Source: Acinetobacter colistiniresistens
GTDB lineage: Bacteria; Pseudomonadota; Gammaproteobacteria; Pseudomonadales; Moraxellaceae
DNA: 64,000 bases
Direction of reading: 5' to 3'
NCBI RefSeq assembly: GCF_024582815.1
Contig: NZ_CP102099.1
Coordinates: 3,534,001 to 3,598,000 of the forward strand
Under the pieces are notes generated by a model that was not told where the DNA came from, ran no database searches, and saw nothing but the letters and a program-made list of their open reading frames with translations. Positions 27,565 to 37,062 of the stretch are shown here, piece by piece. Made by a program: the position numbers and the translations under genes. Position 1 is the stretch's first letter, and each line of letters starts with the position of its first letter.

Positions 27565-28320
27565 ATGTCTTTTCCTTTACTCTCGATTAAAAAACTCAAT
27601 AAATCATTTCAACGTGATCAGAACACCTTAACGGTTTTAGACGGTATTCATCTCGACATTGAGCAAGGCGAATTTATCTCCATTGTCGGCAGCAGTGGTT
27701 GTGGAAAATCGACGTTACTTCGTCTGATTGCAGGACTAGACCCAGACTATCAAGGTGAAATTTTACTCAATAAAATTCCGATCCAAGGAACAGATTTAAA
27801 ACGAGGCTTAATTTTTCAGGAACATCGCTTACTGCCTTGGCTCACCGTTTCCGAAAACATCCATTTGGCGCTGGAAGAAACGGGGTTAAGCCGTTCAGAA
27901 AAAAATGCACGTGTGAAAGAGCATATCGAAATTGTTGGACTTACTGGATTCGAGAATGCCTACCCTCACGAATTGTCTGGCGGTATGGCGCAGCGGGTTG
28001 CCATTGCACGTGGCTTGGTCAATAAACCTGATATTTTACTTTTAGATGAACCATTTGGTGCATTGGATGCCATGACGCGGAGTCATTTACAGGCTGAACT
28101 GCAACGTATCTGGCAACATGAAAAAATCACCATGATTCTTGTGACGCACGATATTGAAGAAGCAGTCTATCTTGGAGATCGTGTGATTGTGATGTCAGCT
28201 CGACCAGGGAAAATCAAGGAAATTATACCTATTCCTTTAGCCCATCCAAGACATAAAGACAGTGAAAGCTTATTCAATTTTCGTAATCAAGCACTTCATC
28301 TGCTGGATCATAGCGCATAA
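27565..28320 (+). CDS. ssuB: ABC transporter ATP-binding protein (SsuB-like)
   Basis: A 251-residue ATPase of the sulfonate/nitrate/taurine group: Walker A GSSGCGKST, Q-loop in FQEHRLLPWLTV, signature LSGGMAQRVAIARGL, Walker B ILLLDEPFGALD and switch histidine in LVTHDIEEAVYLGDRV. The wording QEHRLLPWL is typical of SsuB/TauB. It powers the two permeases just upstream. AGGATTTCAAC precedes the ATG. The tatA gene starts 94 bp later with no terminator in between. Confidence 0.9.
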   Translation: MSFPLLSIKKLNKSFQRDQNTLTVLDGIHLDIEQGEFISIVGSSGCGKSTLLRLIAGLDPDYQGEILLNKIPIQGTDLKRGLIFQEHRLLPWLTVSENIHLALEETGLSRSEKNARVKEHIEIVGLTGFENAYPHELSGGMAQRVAIARGLVNKPDILLLDEPFGALDAMTRSHLQAELQRIWQHEKITMILVTHDIEEAVYLGDRVIVMSARPGKIKEIIPIPLAHPRHKDSESLFNFRNQALHLLDHSA

Positions 28321-28414
28321 TTAAATCGAATATTGATCGATATTAATATGATTTAGAAACCATACGATGTGTGATATTAATAGTCTTTAACTTATATTAT
28401 TCAGGAGCTTTAGC

Positions 28415-28630
28415 ATGGGTTTATCAATTTGGCATATTCTATTATTTGCCGTTATTGTTATTTTATTATTTGGCACTTCAAAGCTAAAAAATCTAGGAAA
28501 AGATTTGGGTGGTGCAATTAAAGACTTTAAAGATTCTGTTCATCCTGATGATCCAAAACTAATACAGAATCAGCAATACAAAGATATTAATTCGTTAGAA
28601 TCAAATAACGAAAAGCAGACCAAATTATAA
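28415..28630 (+). CDS. tatA: Sec-independent translocase protein TatA
   Basis: A 71-residue TatA: an N-terminal membrane helix ([19 protein letters not shown]), the hinge [21 protein letters not shown] forming the amphipathic helix (landmark [14 protein letters not shown]), and a short charged tail. AGGAGC precedes the ATG. TatA forms the translocation pore for folded proteins carrying twin-arginine signals. Two such proteins, both solute-binding lipoproteins, are encoded in this island, so the copy is probably dedicated to or co-regulated with them. Confidence 0.92.
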   Translation: MGLSIWHILLFAVIVILLFGTSKLKNLGKDLGGAIKDFKDSVHPDDPKLIQNQQYKDINSLESNNEKQTKL

Positions 28631-28643
28631 GTGATATATTGTC

Positions 28644-29060
28644 ATGTTTAATATCAGTTTTGGGGAACTATTTGCTTTTGGAGTTATTGCCCTCATCATT
28701 TTAGGGCCTGAAAAGCTTCCTCAAACATTAAGAACGGTACTAGTCAAATATAGAGCAATTAAAAACCAGCTTCATAAAATCCAGAATGATCTAGAGAATG
28801 AACTGGAATTGATTGAACTCAAAAGAATCATGCAAGAAGAGCTGCAAAAAATAAAACAAAATGAAGAACAGCTCAAACAACAACTCGCGCTCATGCAACA
28901 AGAAATTGAAAATGTACAATCCACTGTTGCTATGGAACAAAGAACTACAGCAACGTACACCACGGATTATGTCTATATCCAATCATATGACAAGTTAAGG
29001 ACGCCATTTTTAACTCATTTTAAAACAGTCAATAAATTCAATGAGGATCAAGCCGCATGA
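28644..29060 (+). CDS. tatB: Sec-independent translocase protein TatB
   Basis: A 138-residue TatB: FGELFAFGVIALIILGPEKLP (helix plus hinge; landmark LGPEKLPQTLRTV), then a long glutamate/glutamine-rich amphipathic coiled coil to about residue 95. With TatC it forms the signal-peptide receptor of the Tat system. The stop codon overlaps an ATG (ATGA at 29057-29060) that begins a tatC gene of which only ten codons survive. Confidence 0.9.
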   Translation: MFNISFGELFAFGVIALIILGPEKLPQTLRTVLVKYRAIKNQLHKIQNDLENELELIELKRIMQEELQKIKQNEEQLKQQLALMQQEIENVQSTVAMEQRTTATYTTDYVYIQSYDKLRTPFLTHFKTVNKFNEDQAA

Positions 29061-29089
29061 CTGAACATCTCGTCAGTGAAAACCTCTAA
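29057..29089 (+). pseudogene. tatC: tatC remnant, ten codons
   Basis: An ATG overlapping the tatB stop opens the frame MTEHLVSENL followed at once by TAA. Position and the four-base overlap are what is expected for tatC, and the sequence past ~29086 belongs to the truncated TonB receptor on the other strand. A deletion has therefore removed nearly all of tatC. TatC identity is inferred from position; the few residues alone do not prove it. Confidence 0.6.
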
Positions 29090-29441
29090 CTTGGGTTAAT
29101 ACCATTGCCTTGTTCTGTGCTGACTTTATTTTGCCCATAGGTCGCATAAAGATCATATTTACCTGACTTCAACTCCCCTTTTTTCACTCCAACTGTGGTG
29201 GCAAAATCATCTACAGTGACTAAGCTCAATGGCGAGCGTCCATCTGGATAACGTTCTTTAAAATAGCTGGATTGATTCAGTACTGTTTTGGTTGTTGGTG
29301 GCTCATAAAAGTTTTCACCTATTGTTTTGCGATGGCCATAGCTACTAAAACCATAAAGTGCAAGGTCATCTGTCAAAGGTAAATCTAGATTGGCAGTCAC
29401 ATTGACTTGATCTTTTTGTTCGGGTGAACCAAATTTCCATG

Positions 29442-29449
29442 TTCTATAG
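29442..29449. repeat. Target-site duplication, left copy (IS256 copy 1)
   Basis: TTCTATAG, identical to 30766-30773 on the other side of the element. Confidence 0.9.
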
Positions 29450-30765
29450 GGGACTGTTCTAAATTTTGTGTAAGTACTTAATTTTCATTTATCCTTCAGA
29501 GGATAATTACAAAAGGTACTTCACATGGATGAAGCAACAATCAAAAGTATGGCTGCCGAATTGGCTAAAGGTCTAAAAACACCAGAAGACTTAAACCAAA
29601 TGACAGCAGTCTTTAAAAAATTCATGATTGAAACTGCACTCAATACTGAACTTTCAGACCATCTCGGTTATGAAAAGCATCAGTCCAGGAAAGGCTCAAA
29701 TAGCCGTAATGGGTTTAGTTCTAAAACCATTACAACTCAAGATGGACAACTGGCTTTAGATATTCCCCGTGATCGAGAAGGTTCATTTGAGCCACAAATT
29801 ATCAAAAGCACCAAACACGCATCACCAGTATGGATGACCAAATCCTCTCACTGTATGCAAAAGGAATGACTAATAGGGAAATTGTAGCCTTCTTCAAAGA
29901 AATGTACGATGCCGATGTCTCAGCATCTCTCATCAGCAAAGTTACCGATGCTGTGATTGAGCAAGTGACTGAGTGGCAAAATAGAGCCTTAGATAGCCTT
30001 TATCCTGTTGTCTATCTTGACTGTATTGTTGTCAAAGTCCGTCAGCACTCCAATGTGATTAACAAGTCCGTATACCTTGCTTTAGGCATCAATATGGATG
30101 GACAAAAAGAATTACTGGGTATGTGGATTGCTCAGACAGAAGGTGCCAAATTCTGGCTGTCAGTCATGACAGAGCTAAAAATCGAGGAGTACAGGATATT
30201 CTTGTTGCCTGTGTAGATGGATTAAAAGGCTTTCCTGACGCGATAGCCTCCGTTTACCCTCATACTGATATTCAACTGTGTATCGTGCATGTTGTACGCA
30301 ATAGCCTGAGATTTGTAAGCTGGAAAGACTACAAGGCTGTTACCTCGGGTCTGAAAGCGATTTATCAGGCAAGTACAGAGGAAAATGCTTTAAAGTCCCT
30401 AGACATCTTCTGTGATCAATGGAATCACCAGTATCCCAAAATTGGAGAATCCTGGCGGGCCAATTGGGAAAATATCCGAACGATCTTTAGCTATCCAGCC
30501 GAAATACGTCATGCAATTTATACAACAAATGCGATTGAGTCGTTGAATAGCGTAATACGCCATTCAACGAAGAAGAGGAAAATCTTTTCATCTGATGACT
30601 CAGTAAAGAAGGTCATTTACTTAGCAACATCAAATGCTGCGAAGAAATGGACGATGCCAATTCAAAATTGGCGTTTAGCAATGAATTGGTTTACGATTCA
30701 GTTCGATGATCGATTAAAAGATCATTTATAAAAAATGGAACTTACACAAAATAATTTACAGGCTC
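29450..30765 (+). mobile_element. IS256-family insertion sequence, copy 1
   Basis: A 1316-bp element inside TonB receptor 3. The ends are imperfect 26-bp inverted repeats starting GGGACTGT and, on the other strand, GAGCCTGT, both running into TTTTGTGTAAGT (19 of 26 positions equal). It is flanked by 8-bp direct repeats. It is two bases shorter than the other copy (1318 bp without its nested IS3), each loss in an A-run of the transposase gene. Confidence 0.92.
29525..30731 (+). pseudogene. IS256-family transposase, two frameshifts
   Basis: The parts add up to a 402-residue Mutator/IS256-type DDE transposase: the N-terminal region ending EPQIIK, the catalytic aspartates in VVYLDCIVVKVR and VACVDGLKGFPDAIA, and the glutamate in TTNAIESLNSVIRHSTKK. 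Compared with the second copy, one A is missing at 29804-29807 (four instead of five) and one at 30177-30181 (five instead of six), splitting the gene in three frames. Either this copy is dead or these are homopolymer sequencing errors. Confidence 0.88.
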
Positions 30766-30773
30766 TTCTATAG
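30766..30773. repeat. Target-site duplication, right copy (IS256 copy 1)
   Basis: TTCTATAG, matching 29442-29449. Confidence 0.9.
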
Positions 30774-31588
30774 GGTGTATTTTGTTCTGTATATTGAGCT
30801 TTGGTTGAACCATCATAAAAAGTTCGCGTATCAGGTGCCGTGTTACTTGCAGCTTCACGTTTACCTAAATCTAAGGCAACCGTCAAAGCACCATCATTAG
30901 GGAGTGCAAAACCTTTCCAAAGATTAACTTTATGTTGTTCACCATCTCCTTGAGTATAGCCACCCGTTTGATAGCTTACCCCACCGCCATGATCTCGTGA
31001 CTTCAAGATAATATTCACAACACCAGCAATAGCATCTGAGCCATATTGTGCTGCCGCGCCATCCCGTAAGATTTCGATACGCTCAATCGCACTCACTGGA
31101 ATTAAACTTAAATCAGTTACTGCTGCTCCCCTTCCACCAGCATAGGCTTGGCGGGTGAAATAAGCGGATGTATGTCGACGTTTTCCATTAATTAAAATTA
31201 GAGTTTGATCCGCAGATAATCCTCTGAGCGCAATACTTGGTGGAACTGATGCACCAAAACCACCTGCAGGAGAACTCGGTAAACTCACAGAAGGAGACAA
31301 CCGTGTTAACGCCGCAGCAAGATCAGTTGCTCCAGTCTGTTGTAAGTCTTTAGCAGTTAAAATATCAACAGGCGCAGGCGCATCGAGCGAACTATGAATT
31401 GCGCGTCTAGAGCCTGTGACAACCACAGATTGTAATGTGATGGCATCCTCTTTCTCTGACAAATTCTTTTGATCATTTGCCATCGCCATTGAGGCAGTCA
31501 GTGTACTCAGTGCAAAAAGTGAGGAGTGAAGAATGAATTGAGAAAAATATGTACGCATATAAGCTTCCTTAACGATCTAAACCGATAT

Positions 31589-31605
31589 AGCAAAGCCAAT
31601 GCCAA
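31589..31605 (-). promoter_or_regulatory. Sigma-54 promoter of TonB receptor 3
   Basis: TTGGCATTGGCTTTGCT fits the -24/-12 consensus well. The -12 lies ~32 bp before the ATG at 31558. Confidence 0.82.
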
Positions 31606-31649
31606 ATATTTTATTTATTATTATCAATATATTGAGTGTCAAAACAAAA

Positions 31650-31679
31650 GAATCATTGTTTAAATTTAAACAATGATTC
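31650..31679. promoter_or_regulatory. Perfect 30-bp palindrome upstream of receptor 3
   Basis: GAATCATTGTTTAAA is followed directly by its exact reverse complement. The inner TTGTTT-AAATTT-AAACAA resembles the shared enhancer palindrome. It lies ~60 bp upstream of the -24 and ~40 bp after the exporter stop, so it could also end that transcript. Confidence 0.55.
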
Positions 31680-31721
31680 AAAAAATGTTTATAAAACTAC
31701 AGTTTTTAAATTTGTAGACCG

Positions 31722-33554
31722 CTAGACAAGCTGATTTTGTAGATAGGACTGATACAATTGAAAATAAGCTGCCTGTTGCTGCATTAACTGCTCATGCGAA
31801 CCTTGCTCTACGACATGACCATTTTCAATCACGACAATTTTATCCGCCTCACGAATGGTACTGAGCCGATGTGCAATGACTATACAGGTTCTATTTTGGC
31901 ATAAGCGTCTAAGCGCATATTGTATTTTTTGCTCAGTATAAATATCAATTGCAGAAGTCGCTTCATCTAGAATTAATATTTTAGGGTTTGCCAAATAAGC
32001 TCGAACCAGACAAACAAGTTGCCTTTGTCCATGACTGAGATTTTTACCAAGCGCTCCTACTTCGGTGAAATAGCCTTGCGATAGCTGCTGTAATATCTCA
32101 TCGGCCCCTAACTCTTCAATTACCTGAATCAGTTGCTGATCTGAAGCATCAGGTTGAACTAGACGCAAGTTATCTAAAATTGTTCCACTAAATAAAACAT
32201 TATCTTGTAAAACAATACTGACATGCTGTCTTAAACTGGCAAGCTGAATACTCTCTATTGGATAACGGTCTAGAAAAATTCCACCCTGCTGGGGTTCATA
32301 AAACCGTGTTAGCAACTGTGCCATGGTACTTTTGCCATGTCCTGTTGGCCCGACAATCGCAACGATTTTTCCAGCTTCAATCTCCAAATTAAAATTTTGT
32401 AAAACAGGTTTGTGGGTATAAGCAAAATCTACAGCCTGAAATCGAATATGACCATTCAACTGTACAAGCTTTACAGCATTCGGTTGTTCTTGAATCGTAG
32501 ATTGGGTATCTAAAAGTAAAAATATACGTTGTGCACATGCTGCCCCATTTGCATAACGTTCAAATAGATCGGTCAGTTCCTGTAAGGGTGCTAAAAATAA
32601 AAATACATAGAAAATACTTTCTGCAAACTGGCCAATACTAATGATGCCGTCACTATAAGCATAACTACCAATCACAATAAATCCAGCAGTGGCTAGCGTT
32701 GAAAGTAAGCCTGTAAAAGGGGCAAACCAACTGGTCCGCTTACTGCCATAAATAATAGAATGATTAAAGTCTTTCAATAATTCTTGATAACGAGATTGAT
32801 TGGTTGCGGTGTAATTTAACTGCTGAATGATTTTTGCTCCATTTACTGTTTCAACCAAATGAGCAGTAAATCGACTGCGTTCCTCTGCAACTCGCCCCCA
32901 ATGTTTTTGCGATGATTTCTTAAAAATTGCAGTCATCCCAAATAAAATGGGGAGCGTCGCAAATAAGCACCAAAAGAAAGGGGGATAGATATGCCAAAGC
33001 AGTACTGAAGCTAATCCACAACGCAAAATTGCGGAAAGTAGCTCTGGTGGCCCTTGTATTAACACAGGCTCTAGCGTTTCGACATCGCGATCGGCACGCG
33101 AAATAATCCTGCCAGCTTTGGTACGATCAAAATACCCAATATTTAAACTTTGGATATGCTGAAATAGAGAACGTCTTAAACCATTAATCACTTTCAAAGC
33201 TGCTCGGCCTGAAAGATATTTTGATACGCCCGCTAAAGCAAAACGACACATCCAACTCAAGGTTAAAATGCTCATCGCAATCAATAAAACAGGCTGATGC
33301 AATACTACTTTTCCAGCAATCTGTTGAAAGCCCGAATCCAGAATATATTTCACCACCCAAGGTCGAACAAAAACACTCATCACTTGTAAAATCTCTACCA
33401 CAATTAACGCGAGCAGCAAGTAGCGAATGGGATAAACCAAAGGAATAAGTTTTTTTAGCATTGCTCTATGAATTGAGGTATTTGCCAAATTTTCTTCGAT
33501 TTGTAGATCAGCTGATTTTGCGAATGGGCGGAAATTTTTAACACTGCTATTCAT
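31722..33554 (-). CDS. ABC exporter half-transporter, subunit B
   Basis: A 610-residue ABC exporter subunit: an N-terminal membrane domain with six helices (residues ~45-330), then a nucleotide-binding domain with Walker A GPTGHGKST, signature LSHGQ, Walker B ILILDEATSAID with the catalytic glutamate, and switch histidine in IVIAHRLSTI. The signature departs from LSGGQ (G to H). Its ATG overlaps the stop of the partner gene (ATGA), so the two subunits surely form a heterodimer. The exported compound is unknown; the sigma-54 promoter suggests a link to the sulfur island, for example removal of a desulfurised product. Confidence 0.88.
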   Translation of the reverse strand: MNSSVKNFRPFAKSADLQIEENLANTSIHRAMLKKLIPLVYPIRYLLLALIVVEILQVMSVFVRPWVVKYILDSGFQQIAGKVVLHQPVLLIAMSILTLSWMCRFALAGVSKYLSGRAALKVINGLRRSLFQHIQSLNIGYFDRTKAGRIISRADRDVETLEPVLIQGPPELLSAILRCGLASVLLWHIYPPFFWCLFATLPILFGMTAIFKKSSQKHWGRVAEERSRFTAHLVETVNGAKIIQQLNYTATNQSRYQELLKDFNHSIIYGSKRTSWFAPFTGLLSTLATAGFIVIGSYAYSDGIISIGQFAESIFYVFLFLAPLQELTDLFERYANGAACAQRIFLLLDTQSTIQEQPNAVKLVQLNGHIRFQAVDFAYTHKPVLQNFNLEIEAGKIVAIVGPTGHGKSTMAQLLTRFYEPQQGGIFLDRYPIESIQLASLRQHVSIVLQDNVLFSGTILDNLRLVQPDASDQQLIQVIEELGADEILQQLSQGYFTEVGALGKNLSHGQRQLVCLVRAYLANPKILILDEATSAIDIYTEQKIQYALRRLCQNRTCIVIAHRLSTIREADKIVVIENGHVVEQGSHEQLMQQQAAYFQLYQSYLQNQLV

Positions 33555-35362
33555 GCATTCATCTCCTGCTGTTGTAACTGAAAGCCCATCAACTCACGAT
33601 AAAATAAACAATCTCGAACTAATTCAAGATGCGTGCCTTGGGCAATAATGTGGCCCTGATCAAGCACAATCACTCGATCAGACAATGCAATCGTGGTTTG
33701 TTTATTCGAATTAATAATGATTGTTTTATTCAAAGGGTTGCCACTGCCAGAAAGTGCTGAAAGCCGCTGTAAAACCTGTTTTTCTGTGGTCGCATCCAAG
33801 GCACTGCTTGAATCATCTAAAGCTAAAATGGGTGAATTCTTTAGAATAGAACGGGCCAAAGCAAGACGTTGTTTTTGTCCTCCCGACAAGGTAACGCCCT
33901 TGTCCCCAATCAGTGTGTCTAGTCCATGATCAAGTCGTTGTAATAGTTCTGATGCAGAGGCTAAATGTAGAGCATCCCTCATCTCTTGCTCAGTTGCATC
34001 TTGCTTAGCAACTCTTAAGTTATCTGCCAATGTACCGCTAAAAAAGAAATTTTCCTGAGGAATGATCTGAACCAAATGGCGTAATTCAACTAGGCTTAAA
34101 TCTTTGATATTCGTCCAGCCCGTTTGCTCAGAGCCAATCGAAACTTGCCCTTCTGTTGGGTCAATAAACCGATTGAGTAAATTCATCAAAGTCGTTTTAC
34201 CTGAGCCAGTTTTACCGACTACAGTGACGATTTCACCTGCTCTAAATTCAACATGACAGTGTTTTAGAATATACTTTTGCGTTGTCTTATCTTGAAAGCT
34301 GACATTTTCTAATCGAATATTTAACTCATCATTTCCTTGCCAAGACATCGGATATTGTGGATCTTCAATGGCAGACTGCTGATCGAGCATTTGCCAGATT
34401 CTTGTCGCAGACGAACGTGCATCAGCAAAAATATGTAAGACCTGACCAATGCTTTCAATACGAAACACCAATAAATTTGCCATCAGAATGGCAGCGACAA
34501 ATTGCCCCACTTGCAACTGATTTTGTCCAATTAAATAAGCACCAAAAGCGATGACCCACAAATAAGAGCATGCAATAATCACTTGGGGGATAGGTAAGCG
34601 TTTCGCACTTGTGCTGATGGTCTGAATGGAATGATGAATAAATAGATCTACGGCATGATTAAAGCGCTGTAAAAGTTTCTGTTCGAGTTGAAACGCTTTG
34701 ACCACCCGAATCCCATTCACGCTTTCCGCTAAGCTATCACTGACTTTTTCGTAGGTAGATGCAACTTGATGATCCAATACCACCAATTGATTGGTCAGTT
34801 TAAATAGAACCCCAAGCCCTAAAAAAATAAAGAATAAAGGAACTACTCCCAGCCAAGGATGGTACCAGCACAACAGTCCGACGGTCACAGCAACAACCAG
34901 ACTTGACTCAAACACTTGTCGCCAGAAATTGATCAATGCTTCTTTTAATTTATCTGAATCACGGGTAGTTCGGGATAACACTTCTCCCAGCCCATGCTTC
35001 CAGTGCCATGAAACATCTAAATGCTGTACTTGGGAAAAGATTCTTTCTCTTAAAATACTCAGTAATTGCTGACCAATGCTTAAAGCACTTAACCCTGCCA
35101 GATACTGAACAACCGCCCTCATGCCAGCTATACTCGCAAGTAGAATAAACCAGAACCAAGGATTTAAAGGATCAGAAAGCGCATGCTGAAATAAAGTTTC
35201 TCTTTCACTATGTTTTAAGCTATCAATCGCATGTCCGATTGAATATTGTTGCAGTGCCAAGCCGATATTCGCAATAACAAATAAAGTCGCCGTTAATAAG
35301 AAACGAAATGGCATAAAGCGATACAAAGCCAAACTTCGTAATAATGGATAATTTTTAAACAT
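33551..35362 (-). CDS. ABC exporter half-transporter, subunit A
   Basis: A ~603-residue ABC exporter subunit with six membrane helices and a nucleotide-binding domain: Walker A GKTGSGKTT, canonical signature LSGGQKQRLALARS, but Walker B ILALDDSSSALD with Asp in place of the catalytic Glu, and no histidine in the switch loop (IIINSNKQTT). This is the degenerate-site subunit of a heterodimeric exporter. Start: an ATG at 35407 would add 15 residues but lies inside the sigma-54 promoter at 35396-35412, so the ATG at 35362 is preferred, although neither has a clear ribosome binding site. Confidence 0.83.
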   Translation of the reverse strand: MFKNYPLLRSLALYRFMPFRFLLTATLFVIANIGLALQQYSIGHAIDSLKHSERETLFQHALSDPLNPWFWFILLASIAGMRAVVQYLAGLSALSIGQQLLSILRERIFSQVQHLDVSWHWKHGLGEVLSRTTRDSDKLKEALINFWRQVFESSLVVAVTVGLLCWYHPWLGVVPLFFIFLGLGVLFKLTNQLVVLDHQVASTYEKVSDSLAESVNGIRVVKAFQLEQKLLQRFNHAVDLFIHHSIQTISTSAKRLPIPQVIIACSYLWVIAFGAYLIGQNQLQVGQFVAAILMANLLVFRIESIGQVLHIFADARSSATRIWQMLDQQSAIEDPQYPMSWQGNDELNIRLENVSFQDKTTQKYILKHCHVEFRAGEIVTVVGKTGSGKTTLMNLLNRFIDPTEGQVSIGSEQTGWTNIKDLSLVELRHLVQIIPQENFFFSGTLADNLRVAKQDATEQEMRDALHLASASELLQRLDHGLDTLIGDKGVTLSGGQKQRLALARSILKNSPILALDDSSSALDATTEKQVLQRLSALSGSGNPLNKTIIINSNKQTTIALSDRVIVLDQGHIIAQGTHLELVRDCLFYRELMGFQLQQQEMNA

Positions 35363-35395
35363 AAAAGATAGTAAAAATTTGAGATTTTGTATGAG

Positions 35396-35412
35396 TGCGA
35401 GATTCATGCCAA
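35396..35412 (-). promoter_or_regulatory. Sigma-54 promoter of the ABC exporter genes
   Basis: TTGGCATGAATCTCGCA keeps GG and GC at correct spacing. The -12 lies ~35 bp before the ATG at 35362. Confidence 0.7.
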
Positions 35413-35479
35413 ATTAATGATCTGAAAAAATATTTTAATTCTTTGTTTTATATTACTTTTATAGATGGCTATTTATGGG

Positions 35480-35497
35480 GTGTTGATTTTAAAACAC
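35480..35497. promoter_or_regulatory. Putative enhancer site between divergent sigma-54 promoters
   Basis: GTGTTG-ATTTTA-AAACAC matches the shared palindrome with one arm mismatch. It is ~80 bp from the exporter -24 and ~110 bp from the dszB-like -24. Confidence 0.65.
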
Positions 35498-35594
35498 TAT
35501 AGAAATTGATTTGCTGTAATCGCAACAAAATTTGATATATCAACATCATAAAAACGATATTAAAAATAATTAATAAATATCAACAATTTAATAA

Positions 35595-35611
35595 ATGGCA
35601 TCAATTTTGCT
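35595..35611 (+). promoter_or_regulatory. Sigma-54 promoter of the interrupted dszB-like gene
   Basis: ATGGCATCAATTTTGCT has all invariant -24/-12 bases. It lies ~30 bp before the ATG at 35641, which follows AAAGGA. Confidence 0.82.
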
Positions 35612-36222
35612 TTAAAGCATAAAAATCACAAAAGGATGTCATGATGACAACACTTCAAACTCAACCCTTAAATACGCTTTGGTACACGCGCTGCCCTGTA
35701 CCAACAGGCCTAGGCATTTCAATTCAAAAAGGCTGGCTCAAAGAAAAGTTTAATGAGCAGCAGATTGAAATAAAATCAATTCGAGAATCAAATTCCAAAG
35801 ATATTCGTAACTCTCATTTTAATCATACGCTTGCCAATTCAGTTCGACACGGTGGCAGTATTCCTGCAATCTGGGCATATGCATCTGGTCAAAAAACTAA
35901 AGTGATTGGATTATCTTGGGCTGATGAAGTCCAATTATTGTTAACACGCTACGACTCAAACATCAAAACGGTTGCAGACCTAAAAGATAAACGTTTTGGA
36001 ATTCCATTCAATCAGGATGCAATTATTGATTTCTCGCGTGCACAGGCGATTCGTGGTTTAGAGAATGCCTTAAAGACAGTAAATTTGGAGGTAAGCGATC
36101 TTGAATTAGTCGATTGTTTACGAGCAGATATTTTAACAGCACAACAACAACAGCCAGAAGAAAATGATTCTAGCTTTTATGGTAATCGCAACAAAATCAG
36201 CGCAAATGCAGAGATCGTGGCA

Positions 36223-36230
36223 TTAATTAA
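36223..36230. repeat. Target-site duplication, left copy (IS256 copy 2)
   Basis: TTAATTAA, identical to 38861-38868. Confidence 0.88.
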
Positions 36231-37062
36231 GAGCCTGTAAATTATTTTGTGTAAGTTCCATTTTTTATAAATGATCTTTTAATCGATCATCGAACTGAAT
36301 CGTAAACCAATTCATTGCTAAACGCCAATTTTGAATTGGCATCGTCCATTTCTTCGCAGCATTTGATGTTGCTAAGTAAATGACCTTCTTTACTGAGTCA
36401 TCAGATGAAAAGATTTTCCTCTTCTTCGTTGAATGGCGTATTACGCTATTCAACGACTCAATCGCATTTGTTGTATAAATTGCATGACGTATTTCGGCTG
36501 GATAGCTAAAGATCGTTCGGATATTTTCCCAATTGGCCCGCCAGGATTCTCCAATTTTGGGATACTGGTGATTCCATTGATCACAGAAGATGTCTAGGGA
36601 CTTTAAAGCATTTTCCTCTGTACTTGCCTGATAAATCGCTTTCAGACCCGAGGTAACAGCCTTGTAGTCTTTCCAGCTTACAAATCTCAGGCTATTGCGT
36701 ACAACATGCACGATACACAGTTGAATATCAGTATGAGGGTAAACGGAGGCTATCGCGTCAGGAAAGCCTTTTAATCCATCTACACAGGCAACAAGAATAT
36801 CCTGTACTCCTCGATTTTTTAGCTCTGTCATGACTGACAGCCAGAATTTGGCACCTTCTGTCTGAGCAATCCACATACCCAGTAATTCTTTTTGTCCATC
36901 CATATTGATGCCTAAAGCAAGGTATACGGACTTGTTAATCACATTGGAGTGCTGACGGACTTTGACAACAATACAGTCAAGATAGACAACAGGATAAAGG
37001 CTATCTAAGGCTTGAACCGTACCGGGTTTGTCGGAGACTCAATATTCTGAGAGACTATTCCG

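Larger units (their letters stand above)
29086..31558 (-). pseudogene. TonB-dependent receptor 3, interrupted by IS256 element and 3'-truncated
   Basis: The 5' part (31558 to 30766) encodes a signal peptide (ending AMA/NDQ), TonB box-like LQSVVVTGSRR and a plug domain (SIALRGLSADQTLILINGKRR, here landmark LRGLSADQTLILINGKR; RIEILRDGAAAQYGSDAIAG). After removal of the IS at 29450-30765 and one 8-bp duplication, the frame continues without a break (NTPYR/TWKFGSPEQK). It ends after 382 residues at 29086, where the sequence passes into the tatC start. About half of a normal barrel is missing, so the gene is dead twice over. AAGGAAG and a sigma-54 promoter precede it. Confidence 0.88.

Noticed and set aside
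28772..28982. Cys/Ser-rich and Phe-rich minus-strand frames opposite tatB
   Set aside because: Antisense of the Glu/Gln-rich TatB coiled coil, with no ribosome binding site.
29525..30731. Programmed frameshifting of IS256 transposase copy 1
   Set aside because: IS256 transposases are single frames, and copy 2 has full-length A-runs with no shift.
30766..36230. Possible inversion between the two IS256 copies
   Set aside because: Matching target duplications and continuous host frames on both sides of each copy show the original orientation is kept.
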